From Chrysochromulina tobinii (Eukaryota > Haptophyta > Prymnesiales > Chrysochromulinaceae): 55,134 nt of DNA. The notes under the pieces are model-generated. The model worked only from the letters and a program-made list of their open reading frames with translations. It did no database searches and was not told the origin of the DNA. Of this stretch, positions 40,817 to 48,745 are shown piece by piece. The stretch lies in NCBI GenBank assembly GCA_001275005.1, contig JWZX01003349.1, positions 1-55,134 of the forward strand, read 5' to 3'. Within the stretch, counting starts at the first letter, position 1. Each line of letters begins with the position of its first letter. The translations under genes and the position numbers were made by a program.

Positions 40817-42772
40817 ATGGACTCCTCCATTCCTCTCTCCGGCCGAGCCACGCGCCTCTGCATTGCCGGCACGAATCTGTGCATCATATACGAGGGCGGC
40901 GAGGCCGAAGTGCACGACCTGAGCCTAGCAGCACTGCCTCCGCAGCGCCTGTCGGGAGTGCACGCTGCTGCGTTTGTGTTGCCAGCTGTGGCAGGAGATG
41001 AGCAGCCAGTCTTGTGCGCCACACTGGGGACGGAGCCGTCGCGGCCTCTGCTACGACTTCACGATGTAGCCAGCAGTGCAGAGGTTGCTCAGCTTCGAGC
41101 GCCCGCGACGGTGGGCATGGCCCCGTATCAGCTGGCCAGCACTAGTGCGACCCTTTGCGTCGTGGGTGCTGTCTTTGGCACAGCGGCCATTTTCGAAGTG
41201 CGCATCGACGCGAGTGGCGCTACGAGCGTGGCGCTGATCGCGAGCGCCATTGCAGGTAGCGCTCGCGCCCGAAGCGGCGGGTACACGAGCGCCCTTCTCA
41301 CGTCGAGCCATTTGCTTCTCGGGCATAAGGACGGGAGCGTGCTCACATGCTCGTTTGGGCGACAGGACGATGTATCAGACGACGCTGCCGCCGCCGCCGC
41401 CGCCGCCGCCGCCGCTGCCGACTCTGGAGACGCCAGCGAAAGCGACCGCTCGCCTGTGGACGCCATGCTGCTCGCCCCGACGCCGCCCGAGCTCTCGCCG
41501 CCTGCGACTCCGCCGCCATCGCCGCCGTCCCCGCCGTCGCCACCGGCGCCGCCGCAGCGCGTTGACGGTGACAAGGAGGAAGACGGCATGGACGGCGACG
41601 AAAGGGAGTCGATCTTGGCGGGGTCCATAGACGCGGCCCTCGATGGCGAGCTGGACAACGGCGAAGAGGTGGCGAAACATGGGGATTTAACTGCCACCGA
41701 CGAGGGTGAGGGTCTGGGCGGCGACGACCCCAGCGGCAGCCCGGATTGCGAAGTCAGCTGGCTCCAGCCGACGCGGGTTCTGAGCGGGCTCCGCTGCATG
41801 GCCTTCGCAGCAGTGGGCACCCCCTCAGAGCCGGATGCCGTCGCGATCGTCGCGTTGCACCTGCTGCGCCGCCGCTGTGAGCCCCTCACCGCGGGCCGCC
41901 GTGCTGCCGCTGCCGCCCACGCCATGCAGGCTGCCATCAAGGCTTCCGAGGGAGCGTCGCTCGCGACCGACGTGCTGGCAGTCGACGCTGCGGGGCGCTT
42001 GAGCGTGCTCACGCTCGGTGGCCGATCGTCACGCGCGCAGCTTCACGCGATGCCCCTTCACGCGCCGGTCTTCGCGTCTGTGGTATGCGTGCCGACATTG
42101 CGTCCAATCGGATCCCACAGCGCCGGAGCCGAGGCGTTGCTCGTCCTCGACGCACCCCGGCACACGCTCGTGCGACTGCCGCTCGGCCCGGCCTATGCCG
42201 CGCTCGACACCGCGCCGGACTGTGGGGAAGTCACCGCCGCAGGAGCAGCATTTGTCGAGCCTGCATCCTTGGCCCGACGCCCGCCGTCCCAAAGCCACGC
42301 TGCGTCCGTCACGGCGCCTGCGCCGTCTAGGGCACCCCACGCACCGACGACCGCCGCGCTACCCGACGGCGTGCATCTCGAGCCCGACTTGAGTGCGCTC
42401 CTTCGATCGGGGGCGAGCGCGGCGGCCTGGGTTGACAGCGGCCCAGCAATTGAGTGTCTGCTCTTGGCGGACGGTGATGAGCTTCATGTGGTCCACCTGG
42501 CAGCGCCACCGCTGCCGGCGCCACCACGACCGCCGCCATCGGCGACCCCACACGCCTCAACAGCCTCTGTGGGAGCGACCGTGGTCAATGGGCCGAAGGC
42601 GCCTTCGAGCTCGGGGGCGGGCGATCCGTCAGCCGCCGCCAGTCGCGGCGGCGGTGCAGTAGCAGCGCCCAGGTGGGCACCCAGCCCTGCGGCGGCGGCC
42701 GCCGCCGCAGCCGCCGCCGCCGGTGGGCCACGCCTTGGAGTCGCCCCGCGCCCCTCGCCACGGAAAGTCTAG
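40817..42772 (+). CDS. Propeller-like protein of unknown function
   Basis: From the ATG at 40817 (MDSSIPLSGRATRLC) the product is 651 aa. The N-terminal 180 residues have repeated short beta-strand patterns ending in small/charged turns (for example SHLLLGHKDGSVLTCSFG) that look like WD40/propeller blades. A long insert follows with poly-Ala, Pro-rich and Asp/Glu-rich stretches. A second strand-rich part (about 310-480) has ATDVLAVDAAGRLSVLTLGG, again blade-like. The C-terminus is Pro/Ala-rich and basic. Similar disordered inserts are common in GC-rich algal genes. I cannot name the family; a scaffold role would be typical for propellers. Confidence 0.6.
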   Translation: MDSSIPLSGRATRLCIAGTNLCIIYEGGEAEVHDLSLAALPPQRLSGVHAAAFVLPAVAGDEQPVLCATLGTEPSRPLLRLHDVASSAEVAQLRAPATVGMAPYQLASTSATLCVVGAVFGTAAIFEVRIDASGATSVALIASAIAGSARARSGGYTSALLTSSHLLLGHKDGSVLTCSFGRQDDVSDDAAAAAAAAAAAADSGDASESDRSPVDAMLLAPTPPELSPPATPPPSPPSPPSPPAPPQRVDGDKEEDGMDGDERESILAGSIDAALDGELDNGEEVAKHGDLTATDEGEGLGGDDPSGSPDCEVSWLQPTRVLSGLRCMAFAAVGTPSEPDAVAIVALHLLRRRCEPLTAGRRAAAAAHAMQAAIKASEGASLATDVLAVDAAGRLSVLTLGGRSSRAQLHAMPLHAPVFASVVCVPTLRPIGSHSAGAEALLVLDAPRHTLVRLPLGPAYAALDTAPDCGEVTAAGAAFVEPASLARRPPSQSHAASVTAPAPSRAPHAPTTAALPDGVHLEPDLSALLRSGASAAAWVDSGPAIECLLLADGDELHVVHLAAPPLPAPPRPPPSATPHASTASVGATVVNGPKAPSSSGAGDPSAAASRGGGAVAAPRWAPSPAAAAAAAAAAAGGPRLGVAPRPSPRKV

Positions 42773-43735
42773 TGAGAGTGGGGCGGGAGACAGTGAATCC
42801 CCGAATCGGCAGAACCGAGAGCCTGCGGGGAGCGTGACGGTCGCCTCGACGGTCGCCGGCAGCGGAGAGCGGTGACGCCGCGACGGCGAGTAAGAAGGCG
42901 AGAACGACTCGCACGAACTACGTCCGCCGTCGGTCCCGTACGGACCACGGTCGCGTACTAATTCCGGCTGTGCAGCAGCGCGTGTAGCTAAGAAGGAAGT
43001 TGATCGACCCGGTATCCGTCGAGTATCACCCGCGGCCGCGCGTCCGCCCGCCCCGGCCCGATCCCGGATCGCCGATCGCTCATCCTGAGGATCGGATCCT
43101 GATGCCGTTAACGGATCCGTGGGCGTGGCCGGACGCGACGCCCGACGCGTCGCCGGACCCGGGCCCGCACACAAGCACACGCACGCGGGAATCGCGAGCG
43201 CGTATCCGCGTAACGCGGTAACGCCTAAACGCCTAACCGGCCCGCGGCCCGGCGGTCGAGCCCGCGCGGCCGCCGCCCCGGGCTCCGTCGGCTCTCGACG
43301 AGCCCGGATGCCGGAACGACGCGACCATGCTTCACGTTTACGGCTTCATGCACACCATCGCGCCGCGCATCCCGAGCGTGGACTTGCGCGGGCCGGGGCC
43401 TTTGTTTTCCGTGTTAAGTAAACCGAATTCGTACTAACTAGTCCCGGGCGGGGCACCGGGCCCAGCGCCCACTCCCCGCAGCTGTCATCCCGGCACGCGC
43501 AAGTCCCGATCGCGCCGCGTAACGTGAAACCGAGGAAAACCCATACCGACTACAGCTAACCCGCGGTGTGCAGACGCTCGCCACACCCGACTGTAGCTGC
43601 GTAGGTACAAACCGGGGCCTCGGGCGTGGTCATCGGGCGCGGGTTCATCATCTTTTGTCGCGTGCTGCGGGCAAACTCGAACTTCTCCCTCCTGAGGGGT
43701 CGGATGCGCTCGCGCGCCATGGCCCCAGCCGCTCT
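42773..43735. other. Long convergent GC/CpG-rich intergenic region
   Basis: This gap of 963 bp holds only short Arg/Pro/Ala-rich ORFs without domain character. It is dense in CG and in GGATCC/CCCGG-type words (43010-43160, 43240-43300). It resembles the other convergent spacer at 14576-15262. No gene was seen, and no tRNA-like T-loop. Confidence 0.45.
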
Positions 43736-44572
43736 CTAGCGCAGGCTCGCAAGGTAATCCGCCTCGGCTGTGCGGCCGTGATGCGCGGCGAAACATTGTG
43801 GATGCCACGGCAGCAGTCGAGAGTCACGGGCCGTCGGAGGCAAGAGGTCTGCTGCTGCTGCCACAGAGGGCGCGAAGACGGCATCGCACCCGTGGCACCG
43901 GCTCTCAAACAGGTTGTGTAAGCTGCTGAGCCACTCGAGGAGTGCTCGTAAGCGACGGCCTGGTGGCAGCTCCTCGAGGGCGGCAAGGACCGTTGCCGCC
44001 CGTACGCTGATGTCGTGAAAGAGGAGGAGCATCGGCGGCTGCAGTGAGCCTGCCGGCATTGCATGGCTTGATGGGCCGACAGCAACGCGCCACGGCACCC
44101 AAGCGCTGCCGATAGCGGCGACGGCGACAATCGATCGAAAAGCGCCCTCGATGACCAGATCGATTTCCGTGACGTCTCGAAGGCCGCCATCCCGCACGGT
44201 CAGTAGAGCTGGAGATAATACCTGCCGCTCTGCCAGCCACTGCAGCATGCATGACTCAGCCTCAGTCTGCAGCGTATCAACGTCCAAGCTCAAACGACAT
44301 TTCGTGCAATCGACTGTCGCAACAGGTAGCAAACCATGCTCTTGCCAGCTATGCACAATACCTTCGACCGGATCGGACGGCAGAAGTGGACGGGCATTGT
44401 CATCGAGCGCACTGCAGGCTGCTTGCACGGCCTCGAGGGCTGAGGCTAGCCGCAGATGACGGCCATTGTCTGAATGGGCACAGGCCGCACATACTGTCTG
44501 CGCACGCGCCGCGCTACGCACGAGGGCGACTGCCTCTGCCGCGTCCGAGGCGTGGTGTGCAGCTATCGGCAT
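43736..44572 (-). CDS. MED27: Mediator complex subunit 27
   Basis: A 278-aa nuclear protein that sits at the tail/head interface of Mediator and links transcription factors to RNA polymerase II. The C-terminal zinc-binding block supports the call: CHGC, then LLPPTARD, then WHPQC and a final HH, equivalent to the CxxC...LPPTWRD...HxxC pattern of MED27. Upstream helices (residues 1-60) fit the coiled-coil N-terminal region, and the middle carries the strand-rich segment IDLVIEGAFRSIVAV. Length is near the usual 280-310. The ATG at 44572 gives MPIAAHHASDAAEA; the start region is tandemly duplicated upstream. Confidence 0.8.
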   Translation of the reverse strand: MPIAAHHASDAAEAVALVRSAARAQTVCAACAHSDNGRHLRLASALEAVQAACSALDDNARPLLPSDPVEGIVHSWQEHGLLPVATVDCTKCRLSLDVDTLQTEAESCMLQWLAERQVLSPALLTVRDGGLRDVTEIDLVIEGAFRSIVAVAAIGSAWVPWRVAVGPSSHAMPAGSLQPPMLLLFHDISVRAATVLAALEELPPGRRLRALLEWLSSLHNLFESRCHGCDAVFAPSVAAAADLLPPTARDSRLLPWHPQCFAAHHGRTAEADYLASLR

Positions 44573-44606
44573 CCGAGGCGTGGTGTGCAGCTGCGACGAT
44601 CGGCAT
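44544..44606 (-). repeat. Duplicated start-codon region of MED27
   Basis: The 21-bp word TCCGAGGCGTGGTGTGCAGCT is present at 44544-44564 and 44572-44592. Read on the minus strand, both copies follow an ATGCCGAT, so there are two start codons (44604-44606 and 44570-44572), 34 bp apart and out of frame with each other. Confidence 0.85.
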
Positions 44607-44760
44607 CTTTCTCGAAACCCAAGTCAAGTCAAGTCAAACCCAAAGCGCCGTACCGGCGTGCCGGGTGTTTCTGAACATCGAGGTCTCAGGTATGGTCGCC
44701 CCGCGGGGCTATTTTGTAACTGCATGCAAGATGTCCTTTTTAGCGTGACCCACCGAGATC

Positions 44761-45612
44761 TCAGCTACCTGGTCGCTGGCGTCGCTTCGCGGCTTGTAGA
44801 GCTTCTCGGATGCGTGCCGCCTGGTCGTCCGAGATGCCTTCGATGGGTCTCGACACAGGCTGGTTCGCGTCCTCTGGCTCATCTTCGTCATAATCGAGCA
44901 GTGTCGCTGCTTGCGCGGCTGCCGAGACACCGGCACCGCCAGTCACGAGGTTTCTGACGGGTGTGCCACGCTTGGCCATGTATTGTTCCAGAGTCTTGAA
45001 GTCGTCCTCTATCCAGTTAAGGTGATCTGCGATGAGGTGCGTCGAGTTGCATCCTGGGCAGTTGACGATGACGGTGCCCTTCGTGTACGCGTGCCGGCTG
45101 ATGCTGTGAGCGTTGGGTGTCTCACAGACGTTGCACGTAAAGCGCAGCTGGAAGCGGTCTTGCTTAGCTTTAGGCTTTTGGGGCGATGCCTGGATGATGG
45201 CAGCCGCGCGCAGAGGATCTAGCGCGTCAATCTCAGCCTCTGAGTAGCCGAGCGTGATGAGCCTCTCCCGCACGCGCTGTGAGATAGTGAACAGCACCGC
45301 CGCCGAGTTGCCCCCGACTGCAGCTGCCATGGAGCGAGCCTGTGCCTCAATCCCCGAAGAAGGCTCATCGGGATCTCCGTTACCTTCGGATGGGAGCGGC
45401 ACCATCATCAACGGCTGCAGCTGGCGTCTGGATGGTCGAAGCGGCAGCTGACTCGGAAAATGTGCTGCCGAGCGGTGCGCCAGCGGCATGTAGGCGCTCG
45501 TGGTGGCAAGGAGCATGGTGGCGCTGACCCTAGCGATGAAGACCTTCGAAACCCGCGTCGTCGGGGGCGATACGCTGGAGCCATATGAGGCGACTGTCCC
45601 TCTTGCTTTCAT
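44761..45612 (-). CDS. DNL-type zinc-finger protein (Zim17/HEP family), probably organellar
   Basis: The domain at about residues 155-200 reads FTCNVCETPNAHSISRHAY, then IVNCPGCNSTHLIADHL: two CxxC pairs and the His/Asp-rich core of zf-DNL. Members (Tim15/Zim17 in mitochondria, HEP2 in plastids) are co-chaperones that keep organellar Hsp70 soluble. ATGs at 45612 (283 aa) and 45516 (251 aa) are both possible. From 45516 the leader MLLATTSAYMPLAHRSAAHF looks like a signal peptide plus a basic transit region, as for plastid import across extra membranes; from 45612 it is a long basic leader. The C-terminal third is acidic, then helical and Arg-rich. The family is certain, the compartment inferred. 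Confidence 0.88.
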   Translation of the reverse strand: MKARGTVASYGSSVSPPTTRVSKVFIARVSATMLLATTSAYMPLAHRSAAHFPSQLPLRPSRRQLQPLMMVPLPSEGNGDPDEPSSGIEAQARSMAAAVGGNSAAVLFTISQRVRERLITLGYSEAEIDALDPLRAAAIIQASPQKPKAKQDRFQLRFTCNVCETPNAHSISRHAYTKGTVIVNCPGCNSTHLIADHLNWIEDDFKTLEQYMAKRGTPVRNLVTGGAGVSAAAQAATLLDYDEDEPEDANQPVSRPIEGISDDQAARIREALQAAKRRQRPGS

Positions 45613-45954
45613 AAGTGCGAGGGCTGCTCCAAGCTCATCACGCACCCATTGGCTGTGATCACAAATGCGCACACTCTCCGGACCCCCCAGCACGTGGGCC
45701 TCTATCGCAATGGACGGAGGTGTGGCCGACGGGGCCGTCTACGACAACACAACGTAACATGTCCACATCATTGTACTTTTACTACATGTATTCGGTGGTA
45801 GATATGGCACTGATATGGCGAGGCAACCACCTCACCACCCCTTCTCAGGGATATAACAGGCTGCTTGTGTAGTTTGATGAACCGCAATCACCACCTACGC
45901 GACCAAGTTTACTTCACGGTCACACCACTTCTTGTATGTGTCTCATAGTGTCAC
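45613..45954. promoter_or_regulatory. Divergent promoter gap with TACATGTA
   Basis: These 342 bp separate the DNL gene (minus) from the saccharopine-dehydrogenase-like gene (plus). TACATGTA lies at 45783-45790, almost midway (164 bp and about 170 bp from the two starts). No other motif was recognised. Confidence 0.4.
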
Positions 45955-47376
45955 ATGCGGACGGCTCATAGGGGACGTCGGAAGCACGACATCGTTCTCT
46001 ATGGCGCGAGCGGCTTCACAGGCCGTCTGGTTGCGCGCTACCTAGCGAAGAACGGTGGTAGCGGTCTTCGGATCGCACTCGCTGGGCGCAAAACTGATCG
46101 GCTTCGTTTGGTCCGTGACGAGGCCGCAGCGGCTTCGGGCTCTGGGTCGTGGGATCCGCCGCTGGTTGCATGCAGTTCGGATGATCATGAGGGATTGCTG
46201 GCGCTGGCAGCGAGCACGAGCGTCGTCATATCCACCGCTGGGCCGTTTTCGCAGTGCGGTACGCCGCTCGTTGGCGCTTGCGCCGCCTCGGCCACCGACT
46301 ATGTTGACATCAATGGTGAGACCCCATGGGTCCGTAGCCTCATCGATCGCTTCGACGGCATGGCAGCTGAAAACGGCGCGCGCATCGTCCCCAACTGTGG
46401 GTACACGGTGCCCTCTGACCTCGCCGCGCACCACGCTGCGCAGCTCCTCGCCGAGCGCCATGGCCTCCCCGCGAGCCGCGTACACTCGCTCGTTCAGTTC
46501 AACGGCCGGCTGAGTGGCGGCACGCTTTTGACCGGGATTCTGCTCGACGAGGCGAGTGCATCCGTGCAGGCCGCGCGTCGCGACCCCTTCCTGCTCGGCG
46601 GCTCGCCCGTCGGCGGGGCAAGGCCAGAGGATGCCGACCAGACGGCAGCCGAGTACGACGCATCGCTCGGCGTGTGGACGGCTCCTTTCTGGATGGCGGC
46701 CATTAGCTCTCGCATCGTGCGCCGCTCGAGCGCGCTCTTCCGAGAGGCAGCTTCGAGCACCGGCACCGGGGCACGCAGCAGCGCGGCCAAAGGTGCTGCC
46801 CCGCGATGCAATTATGCCGACGACTTTCACTTCCGCGAGAGCGCCCTTGCCAAAGATGAGAGCGTTGCGCGCAACCTTGCGATGCCCACGCCGCCCCCCG
46901 AGACCCGCCAGCGGCTGATCGAACGTGGCAAGCTGCCCACACCTGGCCAGGGTCCTTCTGCGGAGGTGCGTGAACGCTCATGGTTCCGTAACTTTGTAGT
47001 GTGCGAGGCAGCACACGTGGGCGAGCGCAGCGGTGGCAGTGGCGGCGGCAGTGGAGGCGGCGGCTGGACCGGTGCGCCGCTAGTGCTCACTTCAGTACGT
47101 GGCGGCGATCCCGGCTATGAAGAGACAAGCAAGATGGTCGCCGAGGCGGCGCTGCTCCTGACGCGCTGGCGTGACGCGCCGCCCGATACCCCACGCCATG
47201 CCCTTCGCATGGGTGGCCGTGTGGGGGGCGTGTTGACGCCTGCCTTCGCTTTTGGCGAGGGTCTGCGCACGGTGTTGCACGAGCGTGGCATCGAATTCAT
47301 CGAGCACGTACTTCCGGAGGGCTCCACGGTCGGCGATGAGTTGCGCCGTTTGGCGGCCGAGCGTGTCAAAGGGTAG
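45955..47376 (+). CDS. Saccharopine dehydrogenase-like oxidoreductase (SCCPDH-like)
   Basis: A 473-aa protein with an N-terminal Rossmann fold: DIVLYGASGFTGRLVARYLA contains the GxSGFTG nucleotide-binding turn typical of the SCCPDH and trans-acting enoyl-reductase group. The block ISTAGPFSQCGTPLVGACA and CGYTVPSD are also family features. Members are NAD(P)-dependent or structural proteins; animal SCCPDH is associated with lipid droplets, and bacterial relatives reduce enoyl lipid intermediates. True lysine-pathway saccharopine dehydrogenase is less similar. A Gly/Ser linker (about residues 358-371) interrupts the C-terminal part. The ATG at 45955 is the first in frame. The substrate is unknown. 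Confidence 0.85.
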   Translation: MRTAHRGRRKHDIVLYGASGFTGRLVARYLAKNGGSGLRIALAGRKTDRLRLVRDEAAAASGSGSWDPPLVACSSDDHEGLLALAASTSVVISTAGPFSQCGTPLVGACAASATDYVDINGETPWVRSLIDRFDGMAAENGARIVPNCGYTVPSDLAAHHAAQLLAERHGLPASRVHSLVQFNGRLSGGTLLTGILLDEASASVQAARRDPFLLGGSPVGGARPEDADQTAAEYDASLGVWTAPFWMAAISSRIVRRSSALFREAASSTGTGARSSAAKGAAPRCNYADDFHFRESALAKDESVARNLAMPTPPPETRQRLIERGKLPTPGQGPSAEVRERSWFRNFVVCEAAHVGERSGGSGGGSGGGGWTGAPLVLTSVRGGDPGYEETSKMVAEAALLLTRWRDAPPDTPRHALRMGGRVGGVLTPAFAFGEGLRTVLHERGIEFIEHVLPEGSTVGDELRRLAAERVKG

Positions 47377-47634
47377 CAGACGCTTACGAACCGATGCTTT
47401 ACTACGAGATCGCTACGCTGCATGTACGAGGGCAGTGACCAGTGCAAGTGACCAGGCACCTGGGCCTTCGACGTTCTTGAAAACCACACACGGGAAGTCT
47501 CTCGTCAACGACACGCTGCACGTGGCGATGCGGTCCCAGGTTTCGCGTTCACGATCTGCTAGTAATGAAGTCCTGTGATTGCGTACCGGTACATGTATGT
47601 AATCATCTCGCGCCTTGAGAAGATTGCGCTGCGA
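47377..47634. promoter_or_regulatory. Promoter gap with the composite palindrome TACCGGTACATGTA
   Basis: This 258-bp gap ends with TACCGGTACATGTA at 47584-47597, 38 bp before the start codon at 47635. It is the exact reverse complement of the composite at 16746-16759. Its closeness to the start fits a core promoter or 5' UTR element. Confidence 0.4.
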
Positions 47635-48537
47635 ATGTTTCTACGCAGCTGCGTCGTTCTCCTTTGCGTCGCGCTCACGGCGGGACTGCGTACATGCCCG
47701 CGCGCGTCGCCAGCGCTCCACTGTACCCGCTACCTCTGCGGTCGCAGCAGCAGGTGGCCATGCATGGCGGACGGCGACGACGATGTGGCAGAGTGGCAGG
47801 CTGAGGCGTGGGAGGACAGCGGTGCGGATGGCGTGGAGAACGAGGATGCGTGGGACTCAAGCAGTGACACGGCCGCCGGAGATGGCGCCTGGGCTGGCAG
47901 TAGCTGGGCGGAGGAGGGGCAGGCTATGAGTGGCGATGATGCTCCAGCAGCAGACTGGCTCTCGGCGGCCGCCCCGGAGCCTGCGAAACGAACAAAGCCC
48001 ATCGAGACTATCAAGGTGGGCCTTGTGCAGACGCCGTACAAGCGCCGCAACGGTTATCACGTCGAGGTTGCCGTGCAGCACGCTCATAGGGAAGAGTCTA
48101 TCCACAGGCTGTGGTTCGGCTTCGAGGTGCTGGACGATGTGGCCAAGCTGCGTGGCGGCGACCGTTTCGACGTCAACGTCGAGCAGTTTGGCGAGACCGT
48201 CGTCACCTTTCTGCAGCAGCGCGGCGTCGATCTTGCCGACGACGACTGGGGCATGCAAGACGACTCGATCCCCTTTTCCACTCAGCATCTGCCCATGCGC
48301 ACGCTCTTCGAGTACTACCCCGACTTGCCGGAGGCACTTGCCGAGGCCTGCCTGGCAACTCTGCGCCCAAAGCCGGAGGACGCCCCGCGGCCCATGTCGG
48401 GCGCCGACTTTGATGTCCCCATCGTGCTCGATCGACCCTTCATCGACCTCGGCGAACAGCTGCGGAGCTCGCGCGATGCGCTCCAGGCGGCCGTGGACCG
48501 TGGCTTCATCGGCGTTAAAGAGAAGAAGGGCAAGTAG
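47635..48537 (+). CDS. Unknown protein with plastid-type bipartite leader
   Basis: From the ATG at 47635 the 300-aa protein starts MFLRSCVVLLCVALTAGL, a clear signal peptide, followed by an Arg/Ser/Cys-rich stretch (about 20-43) that resembles a transit peptide of a complex plastid. An acidic Trp/Ala/Asp linker (45-105) precedes a folded region with KVGLVQTPYKRRNGYHVEV and LWFGFEVLDDVAKLRGGDRF, rich in beta strands. The end is helical with a Lys tail. I do not recognise the fold. Alternatives are secretory or ER targeting. Confidence 0.65.
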   Translation: MFLRSCVVLLCVALTAGLRTCPRASPALHCTRYLCGRSSRWPCMADGDDDVAEWQAEAWEDSGADGVENEDAWDSSSDTAAGDGAWAGSSWAEEGQAMSGDDAPAADWLSAAAPEPAKRTKPIETIKVGLVQTPYKRRNGYHVEVAVQHAHREESIHRLWFGFEVLDDVAKLRGGDRFDVNVEQFGETVVTFLQQRGVDLADDDWGMQDDSIPFSTQHLPMRTLFEYYPDLPEALAEACLATLRPKPEDAPRPMSGADFDVPIVLDRPFIDLGEQLRSSRDALQAAVDRGFIGVKEKKGK

Positions 48538-48590
48538 CCGAAGACACACACTGTCAGACACAGACGGTGGTGCAGACGCCCTGCACTAAA

Positions 48591-48602
48591 GGGGGGGGGG
48601 GG
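48591..48602 (+). repeat. G12 homopolymer after the plastid-type gene
   Basis: Twelve consecutive G, 54 bp past the stop codon, in the gap before the DENN gene. It is likely unstable and prone to length errors. Confidence 0.95.
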
Positions 48603-48745
48603 TTACGTACAAGTTTTTCTCCGCCTCGAAGGCGTAACTTACTTCCGTCAAGGTTTTCTCATGCGACCCACTGGCAGCGTCACGCGCCCGCATAGTTTTG
48701 TTCACCGTGATCGCCGCAAGGCCTGCACCAGTCTGATAATCGAGT

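Noticed and set aside
42773-43735. Several 70-100 codon plus-strand ORFs
   Set aside because: Arg/Pro/Ala-rich reading of CpG-dense spacer; mutually overlapping, no domain.
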